From Calditrichota bacterium (GTDB lineage Bacteria > Calditrichota > Calditrichia > RBG-13-44-9 > J042): 64,000 nucleotides of DNA. Positions 46,323 through 56,235 of this stretch are shown piece by piece. The notes under the pieces are model-generated. The model saw nothing but the letters and a program-made list of their open reading frames with translations, had not been told where the DNA came from and ran no database searches. How positions within the stretch are numbered: position 1 is the stretch's first letter; every line of letters starts with the position of its first letter. The DNA lies in assembly GCA_013150955.1 (NCBI GenBank), contig JAADJD010000005.1:61470-125469 (forward strand), in the 5' to 3' direction. Both the position numbers and the translations under genes were made by a program.

Positions 46323-46556
46323 CCAATGCACGGAAGGATAAACTCGGTTCCAGATGGCGTACTTTACAGCTGAGGATTTCATGTAGTGGTGCGCCATTGA
46401 GTAGAATAATGGCTTTTGTCGATGGCGGAAAATTGGTTGTGATAAGCAGCTGATAAAACGCCAGAAGAGGGCAGAGGGAATTTGACAGAAGGCTGATTTT
46501 CGATCGGCGGTATGGTTCTGGGAAGATACGGGAGAACATACCTGGAGAAAAATTGA

Positions 46557-46824
46557 ACTCAGATAAAACGTTAAACCGCGAATCCCGCGAATGAATTCGA
46601 AAAAAATAAACCCAGATTAAGCAATAGCCTACGAATTACACGAATTAATACCAATAAAACCAATACAATACTTTGGATTGTGTCTGGATGAAAATGTGTT
46701 CCAGGGTTTATTCGCGATTTTGTGGATATTTTTTGGTTTCATTCGCGTGATTCGCGGTTTAATGCATTATTTGGGTTTATTGGTGTTCATTCGTGTCATT
46801 CGTGGTTCTAATGCATAATCCGGG
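46557..46824. repeat. Rearranged palindromic elements
   Basis: An inverted outer fragment (46557-46609 and about 46776-46824) surrounds a plus-oriented copy starting at 46610. ATAA flanks both 46610 and 46824, whereas the first internal GGG (46773-46775) is followed by TTTA, so the locus has been rearranged after insertion. The upstream stretch 46323-46556 holds nothing recognised. Confidence 0.75.
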
Positions 46825-46906
46825 ATAAAAAAATGCCTTCAAATTCCCGTCATCCGTGGATGTTGCCTGCCGCAGAACAATGGCGGGAACCTCAAACAGT
46901 TGCCCA

Positions 46907-47440
46907 TCAACCCAGCATGTCCACGGCAATCGCCCCGATGACGCTAAACGTCCCAAAAACCGCAATGGATTTGAAATAAGTGGCCGGTGTCAGCTGGTAA
47001 TACGCCTGAAGGCCATAGACGTAAATGATGATGAGCGTGGCCCCATACGCGATGAACAGAACGGTGATTAATCGGAGGGGAATGCCCACCAGGTTTTGTT
47101 CGGCCATGTTTCCCAATCGGGAGCGCCCGACAAAAACATAGCCCAGGAGAATGGTCAGGCCGATGAGGAAAAATGCCCGCTGAATGGATATACTTTCCGC
47201 CAGTTTCCAGATTTCTTCGGTGAACAACAAGGGAAAAACGAACCCCACGGCACCGATCAATTGCTGAAACAGGTCATCCAGTCCCAGCCGATCCAGATCG
47301 GGCAATACCTTCCGATGAATCTCATGCAGGTTTTTCTTCAGATTTTTTACATCCGTGTTCAGCTGGTTCATTTCGTCCAGCAATTCATCCAGTTGTTCCT
47401 GCTGCGTTTTTCGTGGGGATTTGCCTTTCTGTTCACTCAT
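46907..47440 (-). CDS. Integral membrane protein, possibly DUF2391
   Basis: This 177-residue protein has a charged coiled-coil N-terminus (about 10-55, QLDELLDEMNQLNTDVKNLKKN) and four predicted helices (about 62-175). The overall form resembles DUF2391 membrane proteins, but the assignment is tentative. No catalytic motif is visible. The gene is followed on the same strand by the element-rich gap 46323-46906. Confidence 0.65.
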   Translation of the reverse strand: MSEQKGKSPRKTQQEQLDELLDEMNQLNTDVKNLKKNLHEIHRKVLPDLDRLGLDDLFQQLIGAVGFVFPLLFTEEIWKLAESISIQRAFFLIGLTILLGYVFVGRSRLGNMAEQNLVGIPLRLITVLFIAYGATLIIIYVYGLQAYYQLTPATYFKSIAVFGTFSVIGAIAVDMLG

Positions 47441-47571
47441 GAGAATTCCCGGGACTTATATGCCTTGTGTTTTAAAACGATTTTTTATGGTGACTGATTC
47501 TCTGGGAAACGGTTTTGCGAACGGATTTGGCGATTGTTTTTCCATTGCCCGTAAAATCCGTAAACCGGAGA

Positions 47572-47922
47572 TCAGGACGCGTTGGCATACCGCTGCAGTA
47601 CCCGGCTCATGGCCGCATCGTCAATATCCCAGTGGGAGCCGTGCCAGACCACCTTTCCACGATACAGGATGATCACCTGAGGAGATTCATGGGTTACGCC
47701 CGTTCGCCGGGCCAATTCCTGGGATACATCCCGATGTGCGATCACATCGATTTTCCAGCAGGGAAAGGCTTTTTGCTGTCGCAAAAAATCCAGAAACAGA
47801 TCCCACATGTAGGAAGAAAGGGAGCATCGTGGCGAAAATTTAAACACCAGCGTGGGTTGTTGCTGGCTATCGGAGAAAATGGCATCAATCTGTTCCGGCT
47901 GTTCACAGGTCTTGATCGTCAT
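47572..47922 (-). CDS. ytxJ: YtxJ-family monothiol bacilliredoxin
   Basis: This 116-residue thioredoxin-fold protein has FKFSPRCSLSS with a single active Cys33, then RRTGVTHESPQVIILYRGKVVWHGSHWDI, the hallmark of YtxJ (DUF2847). Such proteins remove bacillithiol from mixed disulfides, so the organism may use bacillithiol. ATG 47922 has AGGAGA upstream; the ATG at 47940 adds six residues. Confidence 0.88.
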   Translation of the reverse strand: MTIKTCEQPEQIDAIFSDSQQQPTLVFKFSPRCSLSSYMWDLFLDFLRQQKAFPCWKIDVIAHRDVSQELARRTGVTHESPQVIILYRGKVVWHGSHWDIDDAAMSRVLQRYANAS

Positions 47923-48128
47923 GGCATCTCCTGCATCCATTGGATGACCGTTTCCACTCCCCGCGGTTCATTCTTTTGGTTGTGTGTTGGGTTTACGAAC
48001 CGCTTCACCATGGCGCCAAATTACAAAATCCTCCCGCAAAAGAAAAGTTGATTGTGGAATCTGCAAAGGCATTGGATATACCGGGGTGGAGCGGTAAATT
48101 TGTGCCGGTATCAAACGGGAGAGAAAGG

Positions 48129-49061
48129 ATGAAAATTGGCCTGGCATTGGGAGGCGGTGCGGCACGGGGATTGGCCCATATTGGTGTGTTGCAGGTTCTG
48201 GAGCGGGAGGGCATTCCCATTCACGTGATTGTGGGATGCAGTATTGGCGCCGTGATCGGGGGTGTTTATGCGCAGACCCGAAGTGTGGAAGCCGTGAAGG
48301 AAGTGGCCTATCAAATGTTGAAAAGCGAGGCGGTGGAGAAGATGGGACTGGATTTCATGGGCGAAGAGGGATTTCGGTTGCCAGAGGACGCGGGTCTGGA
48401 AGACATTTTTAATTATTTGAAACTGCACTTTTCGCTGATCAAGGTTTTCAATAAACCGTATTTTTTTGATCCTGAATTGGTGGACGCGCTGTTTGCGCCC
48501 ATCAGCACAGCCCGCATCGAGCGTTTCCCGATCAAGTTTGCCGCCGTGGCTACCGATTTAATTGCGGCGGAAGAGGTGCTCATTCAGAAAGGGCCCCTGC
48601 GCGATGCGGTGCGGGCCAGTTCAGCCATTCCAGGGGTGTTCCCACCATTTGAAAAGGACGATCGCCTGCTGGTGGACGGCAGCAGCACCAACACCGTTCC
48701 CGCGCAGGAAGTCCGCGACCTGGGCGCCGATGTGGTCATTGCCGTGGATGTGTCCAAGGACATCCACCGGATTGGTAAACTGGACAATGCCCTGAACATC
48801 CTGTACCGGGTGGACGAAATTGCCTCCCATCTGTTAACCCGTCAACGATTGCATGCCGCGGATGTCATCATTCGACCCCACGTGGGAAATGTCGTCTGGG
48901 CGGATTTCGATCGGATCGAAGAATTGATCCAGAAGGGTCGGGATGCAGCCGAAAGCCGCCTGCCCCTGATTCAGCAAATGCTGACGGCCCCTGCCTGGAG
49001 CTGGAAACGCCGCTGGCAATCGGTGCGGCGAAAGCTAACAGGGTGGATACGTTCTACCTGA
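48129..49061 (+). CDS. Patatin-like phospholipase
   Basis: This 310-residue protein has the RssA/patatin layout: oxyanion loop LALGGGAARG (residues 6-13), nucleophile elbow GCSIGAV with Ser38, and the Asp in LLVDGSS near 182. It is a predicted serine-Asp dyad lipid acyl hydrolase, cytoplasmic or membrane-associated. GAGAAAGG precedes ATG 48129; a longer frame to 47940 has an unlikely Trp- and Cys-rich start that overlaps the antisense ytxJ promoter. Confidence 0.9.
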   Translation: MKIGLALGGGAARGLAHIGVLQVLEREGIPIHVIVGCSIGAVIGGVYAQTRSVEAVKEVAYQMLKSEAVEKMGLDFMGEEGFRLPEDAGLEDIFNYLKLHFSLIKVFNKPYFFDPELVDALFAPISTARIERFPIKFAAVATDLIAAEEVLIQKGPLRDAVRASSAIPGVFPPFEKDDRLLVDGSSTNTVPAQEVRDLGADVVIAVDVSKDIHRIGKLDNALNILYRVDEIASHLLTRQRLHAADVIIRPHVGNVVWADFDRIEELIQKGRDAAESRLPLIQQMLTAPAWSWKRRWQSVRRKLTGWIRST

Positions 49062-49161
49062 TCGATGGAATGCGGTTCAACAATCGCCCGATTTGTCGGA
49101 AAAATTGCGGTTTCCAGGTAGCGGGTAGGGACATGCGGGTTTGAGAAAATCGGTTTGCATA

Positions 49162-49190
49162 TTGACTTTTGTGAAATAATGCACTAATTT
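49162..49190 (+). promoter_or_regulatory. Predicted promoter of the hdr-mvh operon
   Basis: TTGACT, a 17-bp spacer and TAATTT form a good sigma-70-type promoter about 315 bp before hdrC. The spacer holds GTGAAATAATGCAC (49171-49184), a near match to the perfect palindrome before the sHdr locus. The 13-mer TTTGTGAAATAAT occurs at 49168-49180 and again at 49201-49213, 33 bp apart, or about three helical turns. A CRP/FNR-like regulator bound over the promoter is a reasonable inference. The long leader up to 49505 has no other recognised element. Confidence 0.6.
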
Positions 49191-49505
49191 ATAAGTGGAG
49201 TTTGTGAAATAATTATCAATATCTCAAGCGCGCCGGATTTGCGCCGACTATATGTACGGTCAGGTGTAGGGAAACGGAAATCGACTCCAGACACGCAAAC
49301 GAATTTTGACCTTTCATTTCTCCTGCTGGCCCGGTGAGTGGGGAGGTACCGCACCGACGGCTGAGCGCCTTTCGGAATCAGGATCGCGAACGCTCCTGAT
49401 CGCATTCCTGCTGTTGTGTTGATCGAAATGGCTCCACAGGTACGCAACGCTCGATGAAGCATTGATGATTATAATGTGAAATGAATAACAAATTGGGAGC
49501 GTACC

Positions 49506-50084
49506 ATGATCCCCATCCAGCGTACCATTAAATACGAATCCGACCTGGATCACGCCTTCCGGGAAAAAATCATGTCCGTGCAGGGGTGTGAAAACATCTG
49601 GAGCTGCATTCAGTGTGGCCAGTGTTCGGCTGCCTGCCCGCTTTCCATTTACATGGATTACACCCCGCGTAAAATCATTGCCATGACCCGCGAAGGCTTC
49701 CGCGAAGAGGTTCTGTCTTCCCGAACCATCTGGTTGTGTGCCTCCTGCTACGCCTGTGCCGCATACTGTCCGCAAAATGTGAACATCACCGAAATTATGT
49801 ACGCCCTCAAACGTTACGCCATCGAGGAAAAGAAATATCCGAAAAACTTTCCCATTCCCGAACTGGCAAAGGCGTTTTTTACTTATGTGAAGACCCACGG
49901 ACGCAATGCGGAATTCTGGGTGGTCTTCAACGTCTGGCGGCGGGTGGCCGTCTTTAAGTTGCTGAAAATGCTGCCTCTGGGATGGAAATTGTTGACCCGT
50001 CGTCGCCTGCCATTGCGTCGGGACCGCATTCAAAACACCCGGCAATTGAAAACCATTCTGTCCAACTTAAATGGGGAGGCGTAA
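49506..50084 (+). CDS. hdrC: Heterodisulfide reductase subunit C
   Basis: This 192-residue protein has two ferredoxin motifs, CIQCGQCSAACP (about 34-45) and CASCYACAAYCP (about 78-89), the standard HdrC spacing. A basic C-terminal tail follows. It conducts electrons from HdrA to HdrB in the soluble complex. It is the first gene of hdrCBA-mvhDGA and is spaced without gap from hdrB. Confidence 0.93.
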   Translation: MIPIQRTIKYESDLDHAFREKIMSVQGCENIWSCIQCGQCSAACPLSIYMDYTPRKIIAMTREGFREEVLSSRTIWLCASCYACAAYCPQNVNITEIMYALKRYAIEEKKYPKNFPIPELAKAFFTYVKTHGRNAEFWVVFNVWRRVAVFKLLKMLPLGWKLLTRRRLPLRRDRIQNTRQLKTILSNLNGEA

Positions 50085-50954
50085 ATGGAATATTTTTATT
50101 ATCCAGGCTGCTCGTTGAAGGGCACCGGGGCCTCCTACGAAAAGAGTTTGCTGGAGGTGTTTGCCCTTCTGGGCATTCCCATGAAAGAACTGCCGGACTG
50201 GAATTGTTGTGGCGCCACCTCGTACATGTCCATCGATGAGGAAGTGGCGCTGGCCATGGCCGCCCGAAATCTGGCTATTGCCGAAGAAAACGGCCGCGAC
50301 GTAATTGCCCCCTGCAGCGCCTGTTACATGGTGTTGCGCAAGACGCAGAAGTACATGAAAGAATATGCACATATCCGCCAGTCCATCCTGAATGCGCTGA
50401 AGAAGGCCGGATTGACCTATCATGGCGATCGGGTACGCATCCGCCATCCACTGGATGTGCTGGTCAACGATGTGGGCATCGCCGAGATTCGCAAACGGGT
50501 ACAGCGATCGTTAAATGGGGTGCGGGTGTTTCCGTACTACGGCTGCCTGATTGTTCGTCCCAAAAACGGTTTTGACCACGCCACCTATCCCACCTCCATG
50601 GATCGGTTGCTGGAGGCGCTGGGCTGCGAGGTCATCGATCATCCGCTGAAAACCAAATGTTGTGGGGGATCGCTCACCGGTACGTTGGAAGAAGTGGGAA
50701 TGCGTCTGGTGTACATTCTGCTGAAGGAGGCAAAAAAACGCGGTTCTCACGCCATCGCCACGGTTTGTCCATTGTGCCAGTTTAACCTCGATGCCTATCA
50801 GGAAAAGGTGGAAAAGATTTACAGCGAGTCCCTGGGCATTCCTGTCATGTATTTCACTCAATTGCTGGGATATGCCCTGGGGGCAGAGGATAGCCATCTG
50901 GGACTGGAACAGCATATTGTTCCCGTCCAGGAAGTGTTTGAAATGGTGAGATGA
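50085..50954 (+). CDS. hdrB: Heterodisulfide reductase subunit B
   Basis: This 289-residue protein has two complete CCG domains: YYPGCSLKG with NCCGAT and CSACY, then YYGC with KCCGGS and CPLCQ. These bind two non-cubane [4Fe-4S] clusters that reduce a disulfide. The native disulfide in a bacterium is unknown. The start follows the hdrC stop directly (TAA-ATG), and the stop overlaps an ATG of the hdrA frame. Confidence 0.94.
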   Translation: MEYFYYPGCSLKGTGASYEKSLLEVFALLGIPMKELPDWNCCGATSYMSIDEEVALAMAARNLAIAEENGRDVIAPCSACYMVLRKTQKYMKEYAHIRQSILNALKKAGLTYHGDRVRIRHPLDVLVNDVGIAEIRKRVQRSLNGVRVFPYYGCLIVRPKNGFDHATYPTSMDRLLEALGCEVIDHPLKTKCCGGSLTGTLEEVGMRLVYILLKEAKKRGSHAIATVCPLCQFNLDAYQEKVEKIYSESLGIPVMYFTQLLGYALGAEDSHLGLEQHIVPVQEVFEMVR

Positions 50955-50965
50955 AGGAGGCAATC

Positions 50966-52972
50966 ATGGCCGGAAGAAACGGTGACCTTCCCCGAATTGG
51001 GGTTTACGTCTGTCATTGCGGTACCAACATTGGCGGCAAGGTGAATGTTCCCGAGGTCGTGGCCTTTGCCCGAACCCTGCCCAACGTGGTGGTGGCCCGG
51101 GAGTACAAATACATGTGTTCCGATCCCGGCCAGCTGCTCATTAAAGAAGATATCCAGAAGCTGAATATCAATCGCGTGATTGTGGCCTCCTGTTCCCCTC
51201 ATCTGCATGAGCACACGTTCCGGAAGGCCACTCTGGAAGGGGGGCAGAACCCCTACCTTTTTCACATGGCGAATATCCGCGAGCATGTGTCCTGGGTAAC
51301 CGACGATCCCGAAAAAGCCACCGAGAAGGCCAAGGCGATCATCGAAGCGGCGGTTTACCGCATTCAGTTTCACGAACCGCTGGAATCCAAGCAGGTTCCG
51401 GTCAATCCGGACGTGCTGATCGTGGGGGGTGGTATTGCCGGCATCACGGCGGCCCTCACGCTGGCCAACGCTGGCAAAAAGGTCTATCTGGTGGAGCGGG
51501 AATCTTCCATCGGTGGACACATGGCCAAGTTCGATAAAACCTTTCCCACGCTGGATTGCGCGTCCTGTATTTTAACCCCGAAGATGACCGCGGTGAAGGA
51601 TCATCCCAACATTCAGCTAATCACCTACGCGGAAGTGCTGGAAGTGGATGGTTACGTGGGGAACTTCACCGTAAAGGTGAAAAAGAAGCCCCGCTACGTC
51701 ATCGAAGATCGGTGCATCGGGTGTTACGTGTGTGTGGAAAATTGTGTGTACAAGACGCCCAAATATCCCTCGGAATTTGATGAGGGCATCGGGCTGAGGA
51801 AGCCCATTTACATTCCCTTTCCGCAGGCGGTGCCCCTGGTGGCGGTGATTGATCCGGAAACCTGCATCGAGTTTAAATCCGGCCGCTGTCCCAAGAAATG
51901 CCAGCAGGCCTGTCGCGAGGTGGTGGGACGCGATGCCATTGATTTTACCCAGAAGGAAGAAATCCTGGAAATTCAGGTCGGTGCCATCGTTCTGGCTACC
52001 GGATTTCAGACCTTCGATGCGTCCCGGATTCCCGAATACGGTTACGGGCGCTATCCCAATGTCTACACGTCCCTGGAAATTGAGCGACTGGTCAATTCCT
52101 CCGGGCCGACCGGTGGGGAGATTGTGCTCCGCGATGGCCGCAAGCCCCGTTCGGTGGGCATCATCCACTGCGTGGGCTCGCGGGATCGCAATTTCAATCC
52201 CTGGTGTTCCCGGGTGTGCTGCATGTATTCGCTGAAACTGGCGCATCTGGTTCGGGAACGCACCGGCGCCGAGGTGTACAATTTTTACATTGACATGCGT
52301 ACACCGGGGAAGGGATACGAGGAGTTTTACGAAAAGCTGCTTCACGAAGGCGTCCATTTCATCCGGGGCAAGGTGGCCGAAGTCACGGACTGGACGATCA
52401 ATCCCGAGGAAGCCGGCAGGCTGGTAATTCGGGTAGAGGATTCGCTCATCGGGGTGGTGCGGCGGATTCCGGTGGATATGGTGATTCTTTCCGTAGGGCT
52501 GGAGCCCCGTGCGGATGCCGAGGAGTTGCGGCGCTTGTTCAATATCTCCTGCTCCGCCGAAGGGTGGTTTCTGGAGCGCCATCCCAAGCTGGCACCGGTC
52601 TCGACCTACACGGATGGGGTCTTTATTGCCGGAGCCTGTCAGGGGCCCAAGGATATTCCGGACACGGTGGCGCAAGCCGGTGCGGCCGCTGGAGAGGTGC
52701 TGTCCCTGGTCGACCGCGGTTTTATTGAACTGGAACCCAACATTGCGGTGATCGATGCCCGGAAATGCTCCGGTTGCCACGTGTGCATCGCCCTGTGTCC
52801 CTATTCGGCCATCTCGTTTAATGAGACAGAAAATGTGGCGCAGATTAACGAGGCGCTTTGCAAGGGATGTGGCGTTTGCGTGGGCGCCTGTCCTTCCCGG
52901 GCCATTCATCAGCAACTGTTCAAGGACGAACAGATCATGGCAGAGATTGAGGGTCTGTTGATGGTGGAATGA
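50966..52972 (+). CDS. hdrA: Heterodisulfide reductase subunit A (bifurcating flavoprotein)
   Basis: This 668-residue HdrA has an N-terminal domain (VYVCHCGTNIGGKV), FAD motif LIVGGGIAGI (about 152-161), and an inserted cluster region (CASCILTPKM, then CIGCYVCVENC). The central HdrA motifs HCVGSRDR and CSRVCCMYS follow, and two C-terminal ferredoxin clusters (CSGCHVCIALC, CKGCGVCVGAC). No selenocysteine is needed. The FAD here is the site of electron bifurcation between hydrogen-derived electrons, ferredoxin and HdrB. AAGGAGG precedes ATG 50966. Confidence 0.95.
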   Translation: MAGRNGDLPRIGVYVCHCGTNIGGKVNVPEVVAFARTLPNVVVAREYKYMCSDPGQLLIKEDIQKLNINRVIVASCSPHLHEHTFRKATLEGGQNPYLFHMANIREHVSWVTDDPEKATEKAKAIIEAAVYRIQFHEPLESKQVPVNPDVLIVGGGIAGITAALTLANAGKKVYLVERESSIGGHMAKFDKTFPTLDCASCILTPKMTAVKDHPNIQLITYAEVLEVDGYVGNFTVKVKKKPRYVIEDRCIGCYVCVENCVYKTPKYPSEFDEGIGLRKPIYIPFPQAVPLVAVIDPETCIEFKSGRCPKKCQQACREVVGRDAIDFTQKEEILEIQVGAIVLATGFQTFDASRIPEYGYGRYPNVYTSLEIERLVNSSGPTGGEIVLRDGRKPRSVGIIHCVGSRDRNFNPWCSRVCCMYSLKLAHLVRERTGAEVYNFYIDMRTPGKGYEEFYEKLLHEGVHFIRGKVAEVTDWTINPEEAGRLVIRVEDSLIGVVRRIPVDMVILSVGLEPRADAEELRRLFNISCSAEGWFLERHPKLAPVSTYTDGVFIAGACQGPKDIPDTVAQAGAAAGEVLSLVDRGFIELEPNIAVIDARKCSGCHVCIALCPYSAISFNETENVAQINEALCKGCGVCVGACPSRAIHQQLFKDEQIMAEIEGLLMVE

Positions 52973-53011
52973 TTGAAAAACACGGTTCATGAAAGCCATG
53001 GGAGAGATAGA

Positions 53012-53491
53012 ATGAAATCGTTCGAACCCAAAATTATCGGGTTATTTTGCAACTGGTGTACTTACCTGGCGGCCGATCTGGCGGGGGTGTCCCGCATGCA
53101 ATACGCCCCCAATCTTCGCATTGTACGGGTAATGTGCTCGGGCCGGATTCACCCGGAGCACGTGCTCTGGGCGTTTGAGAATGGGGCGGATGGGGTGTTG
53201 ATCGGTGGTTGCCATCCCGGAGATTGTCACTACATCGAGGGCAATTTCAAGAACCTGAGACGGTACCTCCTGCTAAAACGTCTGTTAAAGCAATTTGGTA
53301 TTGATGAGCGGCGATTGCGGCTGGAATGGATCTCGGCGTCGGAAGCCGATAAGCTACGTCGGGTGGTGGATGAATTCACCGAGACGTTACGCGAGCTGGG
53401 CCCGTTTGCACAGGAAGCGCCACTTTTTCAGGCGGCAGAAAGCCCGTCGCCCATTCAAAAAAGCACCCTGGGGATGAAGGAGGAGGATTAG
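53012..53491 (+). CDS. mvhD: Hydrogenase [2Fe-2S] linker subunit MvhD
   Basis: This 159-residue protein has the conserved MvhD pattern FCNWCTYLAADLAG (C13, C16), RVMCSGR (C42) and GGCHPGDCHYIEGN (C67, C72). It joins the hydrogenase to HdrA and passes electrons through a [2Fe-2S] cluster. GGAGAGATAG precedes ATG 53012; the longer TTG frame to 52973 has none. Its C-terminal region is longer and less conserved. Confidence 0.92.
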   Translation: MKSFEPKIIGLFCNWCTYLAADLAGVSRMQYAPNLRIVRVMCSGRIHPEHVLWAFENGADGVLIGGCHPGDCHYIEGNFKNLRRYLLLKRLLKQFGIDERRLRLEWISASEADKLRRVVDEFTETLRELGPFAQEAPLFQAAESPSPIQKSTLGMKEED

Positions 53492-53493
53492 CC

Positions 53494-54522
53494 ATGGCAA
53501 AGAAAAAAGTCGGATTTTACTGGTGTGCTTCCTGTGGCGGCTGCGAAGAAGCGGTGGTGGATCTGGCCGAGGATCTGCTGGCCGCGCTGGAGCAAATCGA
53601 GATTGTCTTCTGGCCGGTGGCCATGGATTTTAAACGTGAAGATGTGGAAAAAATGGCTGATGGGGAAATCTTTGCCACCTTCATTAATGGTGCTGTTCGC
53701 TTGTCCGAGCAGGAAGAAATCGTCCACCTGCTGCGGCGGAAATCGCAGGTCATTGTGGCGTTTGGGGCCTGTTCCCACATGGGTGGCATTCCCGGTCTGG
53801 CCAATGGGGTGCAGCGAGAACAAATCCTGGATTATTACTATCATTCCGGTCCCACGGTGGAAACTAACGGTTCGGTGGAACCGGATCCCGGGATCACCAA
53901 GAAGGAACATGGATTTGATCTGCCGGAGTTTTATCGGCATGTCAGGGCGCTGGATCAGGTGATTGATGTGGATTATTACATTCCCGGATGTGCTCCACCC
54001 CCGGCGATTGTGAAAGGGGCACTGGCGCAGTTGCTGGCAGAAGAGCCGCCGCCTCCGGGAACAGTGCTGGCATCCTCCCACGCCTTGTGCCACGAATGCG
54101 AACTGAACGAGACCAAACCGGCGGAAGGGATTCGGATAAAAGAATTTAAACGGCCACATCAGGTGGAAAAGATTGACCCCAATACCTGCTTGCTGGTTCA
54201 GGGATTGGTGTGTCTGGGACCGGTGACGCGTGGCGGATGCGGTGCCCTATGTGTGAAAGGCCGTATGCCCTGTACCGGATGTTTCGGCCCGTTGGATGGC
54301 GTTCAGGATTTTGGTGCGGCAGCCCTGTCCTTTGTCGCGTCGATTATCGATTCCAACGATCCGCACGAAATCGAACGCATTCTGGACGAGGGCATTCCCG
54401 ATCCCCTGGGCACATTCTACCTGTACTCCTTACCCAAATCGCTGCTCTTTCAGAAATTGCTCGGTCGGAATGGTAAAAAAGTCGCGGAATCCCGACCGCG
54501 AAAGGAAAAGGTCGAAGCCTGA
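53494..54522 (+). CDS. mvhG: [NiFe] hydrogenase small subunit MvhG
   Basis: This 342-residue small subunit has the proximal cluster motif WCASCGGCEEA (C11, C14, C17), further Cys in FGACSHMGG and PGCAPPP, and two C-terminal clusters (CHECEL, CLLVQGLVCLGPVTRGGCGALC, CTGC). It has no twin-arginine signal, so it is cytoplasmic, in agreement with group 3c. Start and stop are tightly spaced from mvhD (two bases). Confidence 0.92.
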   Translation: MAKKKVGFYWCASCGGCEEAVVDLAEDLLAALEQIEIVFWPVAMDFKREDVEKMADGEIFATFINGAVRLSEQEEIVHLLRRKSQVIVAFGACSHMGGIPGLANGVQREQILDYYYHSGPTVETNGSVEPDPGITKKEHGFDLPEFYRHVRALDQVIDVDYYIPGCAPPPAIVKGALAQLLAEEPPPPGTVLASSHALCHECELNETKPAEGIRIKEFKRPHQVEKIDPNTCLLVQGLVCLGPVTRGGCGALCVKGRMPCTGCFGPLDGVQDFGAAALSFVASIIDSNDPHEIERILDEGIPDPLGTFYLYSLPKSLLFQKLLGRNGKKVAESRPRKEKVEA

Positions 54523-54665
54523 TGTCCCCTGGAATGAGTCGCAGCGCCGTGTCGTTTCACAGATGCCGACAGCAAAAGGCATAACGATCATTCAATATAT
54601 GTGCAGGATTGGGACGATGTTTGATGACAAACCTTGCCATTCACAGGAAAGATAGAGGTGCAGCC

Positions 54666-56144
54666 ATGGGCAAACGCATTGAAATTGATCCCATTACCCG
54701 ATTGGAAGGGCATGGGAAGATCGAGATCTTTCTGGATAAGAAAGGAAACGTGGAAAAGGCCTACCTGTCCATACCGGAATTGAGGGGTTTCGAGGTGTTC
54801 TGTCAGGGCAAGCCGGCGGAGATGATGCCCCAGATTACCGCCCGCATTTGCGGTGTGTGTCCCACGGCGCATCACATGGCATCCGCAAAGGCCTGCGATG
54901 ACCTGTATGCGGTGGAGCCACCAGTTGCCGCAAAGAAATTGCGGGAAATGCTGTACAACATGTTCATGTTCGAAGATCATTTGCTGCATTTCTACATCCT
55001 TGGGGGACCCGATTTCATTGTTGGACCGCGCGCCGATAAAGGTCAGCGCAATGTGCTGGGGGTGATTCAGGTGGTGGGACTGGATACGGGCAAACGATTG
55101 ATCGCGATGCGGCGCAAGGTTCGAGAGCTGATGACCTTTCTGGCCGGGAAGGTCATCCATCCAGTCTGGGCACTTCCCGGTGGGGTAACCAAAGGTCTGG
55201 ATCGATCCAGTCAAAAGCAGTTTGTTGCGGTGGCCAGGGAAGCGGTGGATTTTGCGCGCTTCACCCTGCAGGCATTCCGCGAAATTGTGCTGGGAAACGA
55301 CGAATACATGCAAATGATCACCTCGGATGCTTATACCCATCGGACGTATTATATGGGTCTGGTGGATGAGCAGAATCGGGTGAATTTTTACGATGGCGTG
55401 ATTCGGGTGGTGGATCCAAATGGAAAGGAATTTCTGCGTTTTCCGGCTCAGGAATATGCCAGACATCTGGCCGAGCATGTGGAGCCCTGGACATACATTA
55501 AATTCCTGTATTTGAAAGATGTTGGCTGGAAGGGATTTGTGGATGGAGAGGCGTCGGGCGTTTATGCCGTGGCCCCGCTGGCACGTCTGAATGTTGCTGA
55601 CGGCATGGCCACCCCGGAAGCGCAGGCAGCTTACGAAGAAATGTTCCGCACCCTGGGCGGGAAACCTGTGCATCACACCCTGGCCATGCACTGGGCGCGC
55701 GTGGTGGAAATCATGTACGCCGCGGAACGGTTCCTGGAGCTGGCCTCGGATGAAAGCATCCTGTCCGATACCATTCGAACCGTCCCCCAGACGGTCCCGC
55801 GGGAAGGCGTGGGAGTGGTGGAGGCCCCTCGTGGCACGTTGTTTCACCATTACTGGACGGACGAAAACGGATTGATTCAAAAAGCCAATCTGCTTGTGGC
55901 AACTCAGAATAATGCCGCACGGATTGCCATGTCCGTGGACAAGGCCGCCCGGCACTGGATTCACGATGGAAAGGTGGATGAGGGGATCCTGAACATGGTG
56001 GAAATGGCCTTTCGGGCTTACGATCCCTGCCATGCCTGTGGTACCCATTCGCTGCCGGGACATTTTGCTTTTAAAATCCGCATCCGCGATCAACGTGGAA
56101 AGGTCATCCGGGAAATTGAGAATGTTGGCCTGAACCGATCGTGA
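54666..56144 (+). CDS. mvhA: [NiFe] hydrogenase large subunit MvhA
   Basis: This 492-residue large subunit has the N-terminal Ni ligands in RICGVC (C62, C65) and the C-terminal ones in DPCHACGTH (C455, C458, H461). A 31-residue tail follows H461, longer than a simple His-ended protein, so cleavage by the nearby protease is plausible. Together with MvhG it oxidises H2 and supplies HdrA through MvhD. GAGGTG precedes ATG 54666. It is separated from mvhG by 143 bp. Confidence 0.94.
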   Translation: MGKRIEIDPITRLEGHGKIEIFLDKKGNVEKAYLSIPELRGFEVFCQGKPAEMMPQITARICGVCPTAHHMASAKACDDLYAVEPPVAAKKLREMLYNMFMFEDHLLHFYILGGPDFIVGPRADKGQRNVLGVIQVVGLDTGKRLIAMRRKVRELMTFLAGKVIHPVWALPGGVTKGLDRSSQKQFVAVAREAVDFARFTLQAFREIVLGNDEYMQMITSDAYTHRTYYMGLVDEQNRVNFYDGVIRVVDPNGKEFLRFPAQEYARHLAEHVEPWTYIKFLYLKDVGWKGFVDGEASGVYAVAPLARLNVADGMATPEAQAAYEEMFRTLGGKPVHHTLAMHWARVVEIMYAAERFLELASDESILSDTIRTVPQTVPREGVGVVEAPRGTLFHHYWTDENGLIQKANLLVATQNNAARIAMSVDKAARHWIHDGKVDEGILNMVEMAFRAYDPCHACGTHSLPGHFAFKIRIRDQRGKVIREIENVGLNRS

Positions 56145-56235
56145 AGTTGGAATGGGACAGACAAAGGGAACGGTTAGAATCTGCCACGTGCTGCCTGCCC
56201 GACCGGCTGGCGGTTGAATGGATGGGTTGGAATTA

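Noticed and set aside
54588-56093. Antisense frame of 501 codons over mvhA
   Set aside because: Shadow of a strongly conserved large-subunit gene; His-rich antisense translation without a start signal.
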